From a candidate division KSB1 bacterium (GTDB taxonomy: Bacteria > Zhuqueibacterota > Zhuqueibacteria > Thermofontimicrobiales > Thermofontimicrobiaceae): a stretch of 64,000 bases of DNA. The notes beneath the pieces were generated by a model that ran no database searches, was not told where the DNA came from, and was given only the letters and a program-made list of their open reading frames with translations. Location: the NCBI GenBank assembly GCA_034506395.1, contig JAPDPQ010000005.1:62001-126000 (forward strand). Direction: 5' to 3'. Each line of letters begins with the position of its first letter. Position 1 is the stretch's first letter. Made by a program: the position numbers and the translations under genes. Positions 53,502-60,835 of the stretch are shown piece after piece.

Positions 53502-54968
53502 ATGAAACGATTCACATCTTATGCTACGTTCTTTTGCGTTTTGTTGATAGCTGGTTCCGTGTTCGCCTCTGGTGTGGCGCTCACAGGCATTGGCGCCCGA
53601 GCTACTGCTTTGGGTGGCAACTATCGCGCAATTTCTAATGATTGGAGTGCGATGTTCTGGAACCCGGCTGGTCTAAGCCAAATTCAGGGTTTTCACATTG
53701 GTGGCAGTTTTGAGCTGATCACTCCAACATCAAAAGTGACGTTAGCTCCATACGCATTGCCATTTGCCGTTTACAAAACTGAAGAATTCAAAAATGAGCC
53801 CAAGACCTTCCCCATCCCAGCCGCTGGTTTTGTCTATGGCGCGGAAAAAATGAGCTTCGGCTTGAGCGTTTTTGCACCGTTCGGCCTCGGCGCGAAGTGG
53901 GACGCCATGAACACGGCTGCTTACAATCCCGATTATCCTGAATTCGATTTTGAAGATGATCTCCAGGTCATCGATATCCATCCGACCTTCGCTTATCAGG
54001 TGAGCGATAAATTATCTGTGGGCTTGGGGGGTAGCGTTGTTTTGACCAATATTATGATTCGCAAACCCACCACCACTCCGAATCCACTGTTGGCAGATCC
54101 AAATTATGCACCGCTCAAGGTTGGCGTCCTCAAACCTTTGGGTCTGGATCAACCGATCTATAATTATATCCTGACTGAGACCAAACTAGAGGGTGACGGC
54201 ATTGGCTTTGGTTTCAATCTTGGTCTCAAATATAATCTGACCGAATGTTTATCTTTAGGTCTATCGGGCAATTATTATAACGATGTTTCTTTGGATGGCA
54301 AGATCAGCGCCACCACCTATTTTGCCAAGGCCGATCAGACGAAATTTGCCACTCTACAGGGTACATTGAACACAATGGTTCAACAGGGGATGTTGAGCGC
54401 GGCTCAGGCCCAACAGATTTTAGGGATTTATAGTGGCCAGAAGCAAGTGCGATATGATAACGCCAAAGGCGACGCAACCCTCCCCTTGCCAATGACATTA
54501 GGAGCTGGGCTCGCTTTTTCTGGCGTCGAGAATCTGCTGCTCAGCGCAGATGTCTCCTGGACCCAATGGTCTGCCTGGGACGTTATCCCCATTGAAATGG
54601 AAGACGGCACGAAAATGGAATTGGTCGAAAATTGGAAGGATGGGATCCGTGTTGGACTCGGCGCCGAATATACGCTGTTGCCATCACTAAAGCTCCGAGC
54701 TGGTTATTACACCGAGCCATCTGCTATTCCCGATGAGACATTGACCATCACCATTCCCGATATCAGTCGGCGCCATGCCCTGAACTTTGGCGCCAGTTAC
54801 CATCTCGGCCCACTTAGCGTGTTCGCCAGCTATGAGAAGATATTTATCGGCGACCGCATAGTCAGCTCATGGGTAATGACCCAAGATAAAACCGGTTTTG
54901 ATAATATGGCCGGTACCTACAAAATGGACGTGAACAACTTCATGTTCGGACTGGGCTACAACTTCTAA
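53502..54968 (+). CDS. FadL/OmpP1/TodX-family outer-membrane transporter
   Basis: About 488 residues with a signal peptide (MKRFTSYATFFCVLLIAGSV). The FadL-family opening is clear: GVALTGIGARATALGGNYRA, NDWSAMFWNPAGLSQIQGF. The later part is a barrel (LGAGLAFSGVENLLLSADVS, LRAGYYTEPSAIPDE, RRHALNFGASYHLG) ending NNFMFGLGYNF. FadL proteins let long-chain fatty acids and other hydrophobic molecules through the outer membrane. The ATG at 53502 follows GGGAGG; 32 upstream codons of the frame are not used. A strong terminator follows 26 bases after the stop. It completes the fatty-acid set of the region. Confidence 0.9.
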   Translation: MKRFTSYATFFCVLLIAGSVFASGVALTGIGARATALGGNYRAISNDWSAMFWNPAGLSQIQGFHIGGSFELITPTSKVTLAPYALPFAVYKTEEFKNEPKTFPIPAAGFVYGAEKMSFGLSVFAPFGLGAKWDAMNTAAYNPDYPEFDFEDDLQVIDIHPTFAYQVSDKLSVGLGGSVVLTNIMIRKPTTTPNPLLADPNYAPLKVGVLKPLGLDQPIYNYILTETKLEGDGIGFGFNLGLKYNLTECLSLGLSGNYYNDVSLDGKISATTYFAKADQTKFATLQGTLNTMVQQGMLSAAQAQQILGIYSGQKQVRYDNAKGDATLPLPMTLGAGLAFSGVENLLLSADVSWTQWSAWDVIPIEMEDGTKMELVENWKDGIRVGLGAEYTLLPSLKLRAGYYTEPSAIPDETLTITIPDISRRHALNFGASYHLGPLSVFASYEKIFIGDRIVSSWVMTQDKTGFDNMAGTYKMDVNNFMFGLGYNF

Positions 54969-54993
54969 TTGTGCTTTTTATAATATCCCATGC

Positions 54994-55031
54994 AAAAACC
55001 CCTCAAGGCGCTTGCCTGAGGGGTTTTTTTT
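54994..55031 (+). terminator. Rho-independent terminator after the FadL-type gene
   Basis: CCCCTCAAGGC, loop GCTT, GCCTGAGGGG and eight T residues: a 10-base-pair stem with one bulged A. An A-run before the stem may also make it work in the opposite direction. Confidence 0.9.
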
Positions 55032-55233
55032 AGCCAATTTCATGAATCATTTCAGATCAATTCTAATTATTCCAATAGCATCAACTGATTCCAATCATTT
55101 TCAGCTTGGAATTTTTTATTCAATCAATCAGATATTCGCAAGTTTCGTGGTGTTGGGTTCGTCAGAATATGGTTTTATAAGAACTGGATGTTGATGAAAT
55201 TAATTGAGAGGTTACCTTGCCAAAGTTTCAAAG

Positions 55234-56196
55234 CTATCTTTCGATGTGGGAGCGCACCGCGCGGACGAAATGATTAAAATCATGATAGTTCAAATGGCAA
55301 CAACCATAGTTGAAAAAAACGACCCACGCGCGCGTTCGCTTTTCTGACGCATCAGCGGTCCAAATCGAAAGCTGTTTGGGGTCAAAAATTGGATCAATAT
55401 AAAGGCTGGTGGTTTCATTATGATTGCGCATCAAACTCATGGCTTCCTCTAAAGTCGGGAGCCGCCAATCATGATATCCACCATAGCCTCTTTGGTTTAG
55501 GGCCTTGAGCCATTCTTGCGTCTGTTCAAACCACATAGACTCCTGAGAGCCGCTCTGTTGCCAGAGCAATTTGGATTGCGGGTCGAAAACCATGGCGTCC
55601 CCTGATAGTTCGAATATTTCCAGTTGGCCTGAAGCCCCTCGCCCAGATATGTTTCGTTTGATGTCAAAAAAATCACACTTTTTAATCAGATTAGTAACCT
55701 GTGTTTCACTCAATTGCTGGGCTTGGTCTCTGGGCTTCATTCGGGTAGGATTAGCAATATCGCTGGTCTGACATGATTTTGCCTCAACTGGAGCTGACGA
55801 CGGTTGGTCATTTAAATTCAGCAAGGTTTTGAGAGTGGCATAGCCATGATCGAAATCAGCAAATCTGACAAATAGAAAGCTCCGAAATGGGTCCAATTGT
55901 CGAGTATCGTCTAACAAACAACTCAGAATGGTCTTTTTTAGCTGCGAGGCCATTCGCCATTCTGCAAAAACATTCCGGGCAGCAGCAGCATGATATGACC
56001 AGACTAACAAAAAAATATCGCAATCTTCAATCGCGCTTCCAAACATCTCGACGGGATAATCGCGATCCTTGAGTTGCGCAAAATAAATCCAGACCTCAAC
56101 TCCGTCATTCCGTAACTGTGTTGCCAGACGTCTGGCAAATTCATTGTCTTCCCAGGCATGGCTGATAAACACCTTCAACATGGGTTGTTTGACCAT
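55234..56196 (-). CDS. TIR domain fused to a DUF1566 (C-type-lectin-like) domain
   Basis: The 320-residue protein has a TIR domain at residues 6-110: LKVFISHAWEDNEFARRLAT, DCDIFLLVWSYHAAAARNVF, then AEWRMASQL with a Glu at the place of the NADase catalytic residue. A linker follows to about residue 200, then a DUF1566/Lcl_C domain (GGYHDWRLPTLEEAMSLM, then FVRAVRS at the end). Bacterial TIR proteins often serve in antiphage defence by consuming NAD. Near the C-terminus 16 of 17 successive codons (55267-55317) end in T or C and encode N, Y, H, D, C, F and G, the pattern of retroelement-diversified targets. No reverse transcriptase lies in the window. It has no close neighbours on its strand. 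Confidence 0.85.
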   Translation of the reverse strand: MVKQPMLKVFISHAWEDNEFARRLATQLRNDGVEVWIYFAQLKDRDYPVEMFGSAIEDCDIFLLVWSYHAAAARNVFAEWRMASQLKKTILSCLLDDTRQLDPFRSFLFVRFADFDHGYATLKTLLNLNDQPSSAPVEAKSCQTSDIANPTRMKPRDQAQQLSETQVTNLIKKCDFFDIKRNISGRGASGQLEIFELSGDAMVFDPQSKLLWQQSGSQESMWFEQTQEWLKALNQRGYGGYHDWRLPTLEEAMSLMRNHNETTSLYIDPIFDPKQLSIWTADASEKRTRAWVVFFNYGCCHLNYHDFNHFVRAVRSHIER

Positions 56197-56526
56197 ATTT
56201 CATCAATGCTCTTGTCGCGGGCTGAGATCAAGCCACAGCTCCTTGCCTTCTCTAAGTTGCTTTTGAAAGCTGCGCTCTGTTAACATATTATAGCCCAATA
56301 CGACAGCTTCTGCAAAAAAATTTGACAATCTTTTATTGGAAAAATGGCAATTGTTTATTATATTTGCACGGAGGGTCATGGGTCATGGTAACACGCTTTG
56401 GTTTTCTGATCAATATTAACTCCTGAAACCGAAGCAGCTTCGTTAAAAAATTCGAAAAATCCCTGAGTTCAGAGATCAAACATCCCAAATGTGATCCAAG
56501 CACTAATCTGGAGGGACTGAAGCAGA
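56197..56526. other. Divergent intergenic region between the TIR gene and a small membrane gene
   Basis: About 330 bases. On the plus strand TTGGAA (56336-56341), a 17-base spacer and TATATT (56359-56364) could be a promoter for the small membrane protein, with a long leader; this is weak. No gene, hairpin or repeat was recognised otherwise. Confidence 0.35.
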
Positions 56527-56868
56527 ATGAAAACCTATCAAATTTTCTATATTGCAGGATTGGCTTTGCTTATAATTTCGGTTTCAGCTTATTTCGTCGG
56601 CTCGCTGGTGATATTCTCCGCCGACGATGAAACGGCGGCCAATTTGCTCGGGAGAAAAATTCAACTTGACTCTAATTATGATATTCAGGAAAGCATTTCC
56701 GCGTTTGTTGATTCGAACCGTTTTCACTATCGCTGGCTGCTCTGGTTCGGCGGAGCGATTGGAGCGGCATTGATAGGGATTGGTCTTTGGCTGGAACGAA
56801 AAACAGAAGGTCCAGATCTGTTTTTAGATGATGAGTTAGATGAAGATGAAGAGGAATCATCATTTTGA
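56527..56868 (+). CDS. Small membrane protein of unknown function
   Basis: The 113-residue protein has two predicted membrane helices: FYIAGLALLIISVSAYFVGS near the N-terminus and WLLWFGGAIGAALIGIGLWL near residues 70-90. A hydrophilic loop of about 40 residues lies between them, and a strongly acidic tail (FLDDELDEDEEESSF) follows. No family is recognised. GGAGGGAC lies about 9 bases before the ATG, so translation is likely. It stands alone between the divergent TIR gene and the formyltransferase. Confidence 0.7.
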   Translation: MKTYQIFYIAGLALLIISVSAYFVGSLVIFSADDETAANLLGRKIQLDSNYDIQESISAFVDSNRFHYRWLLWFGGAIGAALIGIGLWLERKTEGPDLFLDDELDEDEEESSF

Positions 56869-57387
56869 ACGCCAAGTTTCTGCGAGATATAGATTGTTAA
56901 AAAATCAAACACGTATCCTTCGGCCCCCAATGATCTCACAACTCGATCTCTCCATCGCCAAACCATTTTTCACCCCTTTTCAGCTGCTTTTCCGCAAAGA
57001 CCAATAGCTGAATGTATTTTCTGGTGATACTTAAAACATTATAGAGCACTGCTCTGCATTCAATATTTCTAATGATAAATTCGAATTGTTTAATAATCTG
57101 TTTGCCGATTGCTTTTGGACCGTTTTCAATACAAAGAAAAGCGAGCTGTAAGCTGTTTAATCTAACAAACTGCCCAACGGACCGACGAATATGTCTATTT
57201 TTTATATGAGGGGCTTCGAAAGGATAGTTGCAATCCGCATAAAACGGGTCTCCACTTTACCGTTTCCATTGCAATATGGGCTATCTACACGTTACAGAAT
57301 TTGAATGTCAGCCACCCCAGATAAACCTTTTTTAATAATCTGATTGATTGATGAAATAGTGATGATCGAGTGGGAGTCAAGATACGA
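56869..57387. other. Intergenic region with an open minus-strand frame lacking a start
   Basis: About 520 bases. On the minus strand a frame of 106 codons (56936-57256) is free of stops and reads like a real protein (AIGKQIIKQFEFIIRNIECR, EKQLKRGEKWFGDGEIEL), but it has no ATG, GTG or TTG near its beginning and no family match from memory. It may be a gene fragment or chance. No terminator or promoter was identified. Confidence 0.3.
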
Positions 57388-58407
57388 ATGAAGGTGAGAG
57401 GAAAATCGAAAATCGTATTTATGGGAGGCAATCTACTGGGTTGTAATTGTCTCCGATATTTGTTGCGGGCAAAGAATGTGAAGATTTTGAAAGTGGTTGG
57501 CAATTATCATGACAATGGTTCTGTGATTGAGCCGCGCGTTTGGAATGCTTCTTTGGCTCGGGTGGCATTGAATCGGAATTTGCCGTTTATTCAACCGAAA
57601 TCGACGCACAACTTGCAATTCATCAATGATATTCAAAACATCGATCGTCCCGATTTTATTTTTACTCTTGAGTACGACAAGATATTGGATCCGATGATCC
57701 TCGCCATCCCTCGGATTGGAACGATCAATATCCATTTTTCACCTCTGCCAAGGCATCGCGGTCAGTTTCCAGTGGTCTGGTCATTATTGGAGGACGACGA
57801 AGCGGGAATCACCCTGCATTGGGTGACCGAGAAAATCCACGCTGGTGATATCATCGCCACTCAGAAAATCCGAATTGAGCCAGAAGATACAGCCTATTCT
57901 TTGTATATGAAACTAACAAAGGTCGGCTTAGAGCTGTTCAAAAGCTATTTTCCAAAGATCATCAAAGGGACTGCTCCGCGAATCCCACAGGATGAGAGTC
58001 AAGCCAATTATCATGCCGCCGGATATCCAGAACAGCGCATTATTAACTGGAACAAATCAGCAAAAGAGATCGATCGCTTCATTCGAGCGCTTACTTTTCC
58101 TGAGTTCGAACCAGCGCGCACCTATTTTCATGATATGGAGATAAGCATACTGCACCCCGTAGAGGTGCTGCCCCCTGAATCTAATGGTTCACTGCACGCA
58201 CCTGGGACAATTGTTAATATTGGCACAGATGGACTGATTGTCAAGACCGGCGACGGTGATATTTTGATTAAAAAAATCCGGATCAATGAATCATTGCCGA
58301 TCGATGCTTATAAGCTGGCTCGATTATTTGATCTTCACGTTGGCGAAGCATTCAGAAATATCGAAAAGCTCCATGTCGAAACGCAGCTCAATCTCATTGT
58401 TCCCTGA
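57388..58407 (+). CDS. Formyltransferase-family protein (methionyl-tRNA formyltransferase fold)
   Basis: About 339 residues. The N-terminal formyltransferase domain has the catalytic Asn and His in INIHFSPLPRHRGQFPV and the Asp in EKIHAGDIIATQ, so the active-site triad is intact; the cofactor should be 10-formyltetrahydrofolate. The C-terminal part (ILHPVEVLPPESN ... GTIVNIGTDGLIVKTGDGDI) is like the second domain of Fmt. Yet the opening (IVFMGGNLLGCNCLRYLL) and sequence are divergent, so the acceptor may be an amino sugar or another amine instead of Met-tRNA. ATG at 57388 was chosen over the GTG at 57370 because of GGGAG upstream. It precedes the phosphodiesterase-fold gene. Confidence 0.78.
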   Translation: MKVRGKSKIVFMGGNLLGCNCLRYLLRAKNVKILKVVGNYHDNGSVIEPRVWNASLARVALNRNLPFIQPKSTHNLQFINDIQNIDRPDFIFTLEYDKILDPMILAIPRIGTINIHFSPLPRHRGQFPVVWSLLEDDEAGITLHWVTEKIHAGDIIATQKIRIEPEDTAYSLYMKLTKVGLELFKSYFPKIIKGTAPRIPQDESQANYHAAGYPEQRIINWNKSAKEIDRFIRALTFPEFEPARTYFHDMEISILHPVEVLPPESNGSLHAPGTIVNIGTDGLIVKTGDGDILIKKIRINESLPIDAYKLARLFDLHVGEAFRNIEKLHVETQLNLIVP

Positions 58408-58669
58408 TAACCTTTTCCGCAATCAATATCACATGTTCGTAATTACTTTGTTACTCTGATATCACTCCAGTGCAAAAAAAAGAGAATTCATCTGCTTGAA
58501 ACGACAAGAAATCATTATAGAGCGGGTGAGGCTGATGGGCACTTTTGCTTTTGCAAATCTTTTTGATTGAAAGAAATAGACTCAGTTGATCTATGAGTAA
58601 TTTCGAGGGAATAGAAACTTTGGACGTCATTGATTGTTGTGTTCAAAGGAAGATTTGGGGGGAAATGCT

Positions 58670-60325
58670 ATGATAGAAAACAAGGACAACTGTCGTGTAG
58701 TGATTATTGGATTGGAAGGGGCTACTTTTAATCTCATCCATCCGCTGATAAATCGAAATAGCCTACCATTTTTCCAAAAATTGATGGGGAAAGCCAGCTA
58801 TGGGATCGTCAAATCCAATCTTCCGCTTAATAGCGCCTGCAATTGGACATCCTTATTTACTGGTATGAACCCGGGCAAACATAATATTTACGATTATCTG
58901 CGATACGATAATGGATCCTATCAACCTGATTTGATAGGGTCGGATAGTTTTAAAGCTCCTTTGCTTTGGAACATCGCTAGTGCGAATAATGTGCAAACCA
59001 TTCTTTTAAATGCCCCTATTGCCACATGCCCCGAACCTCTCAATGGCATTATGGTCAGCGGTATGCTCTCTTCGCATCATTCCTGTTATGCCTACCCAGA
59101 ATCGATTGCAAAGCAACTACAGCAGCAAGATTACGTTGTCGATTGTAGTGCCGCTCGCCACGACGATCCAGAACGATACTTTGAAATGATCACGCAAACT
59201 CTCATCAAGCAAGAACAGGTGTTTCTCCAATTGATTCAGCAATATCCCTGGCGACTTGCAATTGTAACCTTCAACGCATTGGGAAAGGTCCAGCACAATT
59301 TTTGGCGGCAACGAGACAAACTGGAGTCGCTTTATATCCAATTGGATCGGTTCATCAATCAAATTTATAAAGCGACTTTGGGTAATACCTATTTCATCGT
59401 TGTCTCGCATCATGGCTTTAAATCGGTCAACAAGAAGTTCTTTGTCAACGAGTGGTTGTGGGAACTGGGTTTATTGGAGAAACGAATTACAATTCATCAA
59501 CCTCGAACCACGGATGTCTATGATCTACTGGATCAAAACTTGAGCCAAGAGAAGCATTTTATCACTGACCTTTTGTCCAAAACTGGGCTTACAAAAGATA
59601 ATATCAGGTCGGTGCTCCCGGTGGAGATTGCAGAATTTCTGAAACGGCTGGTGCCTCGTCGGATCAAAAAATTCTTCCCAAAAGAATATCTTGATATCCT
59701 TTGGGAAAAGACCCAAGCGTATTTTGTTTCGACCAATGTTCAAGGGATAAACATTAATTTAAAGGGTAGAGAGCCTCAGGGCATCATTGCCCCTGGCGCC
59801 GAATACGAACAATTGCGAAATCGGATTATTACCGAACTTTATCGGCTGAGAGATCCATATACATTCGAAAATGTCATTGATCAAGTTTATCGGAGAGAGG
59901 AATTGTTCGATGGTGAGTATCAGGCAGCCGCGCCAGATATCATTATCGTCCCAGCCAAATATGAATATTATTTGGACGCTGGCAAACGAACCTGTCGCTT
60001 GTTTATCGGCTCAACCAATGATGACTATCCGGTTCATGCCTATCATGAGCCGAAAGGCGTCTTTTTCATGACTGGCCCGGATGTGATCAGAGGCCAGAAC
60101 CTGGGCGAAATTAGCATCTTTGATATCGCTCCTACCGTGCTCTATTTGCTTGGGCTGCCGCTTAACCAGAAGTTTGATGGAAGGGTGCTACGATCGCTAT
60201 TCCATGAAAGCCGAGATTTCCATTTTTATCCTCTCCCCTCGTTCTTCACAAACGAAATTGATCAACCACTAATTCCCGATGAGTATTATGTGACAACAGA
60301 TGCTTTTTCTTCTGTTTTGCCATGA
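58670..60325 (+). CDS. Alkaline-phosphatase-superfamily protein with altered metal ligands
   Basis: About 551 residues with the type I phosphodiesterase/nucleotide pyrophosphatase fold: IIGLEGATFNLIHPLI, CNWTSLFTGMNPGKHNIYDY, IVVSHHGFKS, HAYHEPKGVFFMTGPDVI, ISIFDIAPTVLYLLGLPL. In active relatives these sites read GLDG, TDxxQH and SDHG; here they read GLEG, NALGKVQH and SHHG, so three metal-binding Asp are replaced by Glu, Gly and His. The nucleophile region NWTS and the late His are kept. The enzyme may be inactive or altered. No signal peptide is seen. GGGGGG precedes the ATG at 58670. It follows the formyltransferase gene by 262 bases. Confidence 0.8.
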   Translation: MIENKDNCRVVIIGLEGATFNLIHPLINRNSLPFFQKLMGKASYGIVKSNLPLNSACNWTSLFTGMNPGKHNIYDYLRYDNGSYQPDLIGSDSFKAPLLWNIASANNVQTILLNAPIATCPEPLNGIMVSGMLSSHHSCYAYPESIAKQLQQQDYVVDCSAARHDDPERYFEMITQTLIKQEQVFLQLIQQYPWRLAIVTFNALGKVQHNFWRQRDKLESLYIQLDRFINQIYKATLGNTYFIVVSHHGFKSVNKKFFVNEWLWELGLLEKRITIHQPRTTDVYDLLDQNLSQEKHFITDLLSKTGLTKDNIRSVLPVEIAEFLKRLVPRRIKKFFPKEYLDILWEKTQAYFVSTNVQGININLKGREPQGIIAPGAEYEQLRNRIITELYRLRDPYTFENVIDQVYRREELFDGEYQAAAPDIIIVPAKYEYYLDAGKRTCRLFIGSTNDDYPVHAYHEPKGVFFMTGPDVIRGQNLGEISIFDIAPTVLYLLGLPLNQKFDGRVLRSLFHESRDFHFYPLPSFFTNEIDQPLIPDEYYVTTDAFSSVLP

Positions 60326-60501
60326 GGCTTTGACAATTAATATCGATAAGCCCTATTGGCGTTACTCTGGTCAGCAGGCGTTGGTCATTTGCCAGAACAA
60401 ATGCTCTTTCACCGCCATCGATAGAGCAATACAGCATTATGAATTCGGTAATTGATAGCTTGCCCATTTTGTTGATCCGAAAAGTGGAGCACTTGTAATT
60501 A

Positions 60502-60531
60502 CCCGGCCCATTAAAAGAGCCGGGTTTTTTA
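60502..60531 (+). terminator. Rho-independent terminator
   Basis: ACCCGGC, a loop of about 11 bases, GCCGGGT and a run of six T. It lies 176 bases after the phosphodiesterase-fold gene and closes that transcription unit before purL. Confidence 0.85.
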
Positions 60532-60835
60532 TTGCTTTTTGTGACAGAAATTTGTATAATTGGGCGCATTCATTTCGCTGGTGTCAGGTATTTTTTGGCG
60601 GGTAGTGGATCCGAATGGATTGCTAAAATCTTTGTAGTTCCATTTCACTTGAGATGAGATGCTGGCATTCGCAAGATCGATTGGCGTTCAATTCATCATC
60701 GTTACATCGTCGCTTTAATGGCATTATTTTCTTTGAATTGATTCTGAATGCAATCATATCCTTTTTTTACGGGGCAAACTCGTTATATTCAATCACAGAA
60801 ATCGATTTTATTTATCATCAAACAAGGGATCGAAT
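60532..60835. other. Leader region of purL, nothing recognised
   Basis: About 300 bases between the terminator and the TTG start of purL. No purine riboswitch, PurR-type box or clear promoter pair was recognised. The last bases carry AAGGGA, the ribosome binding site of purL. Confidence 0.4.
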
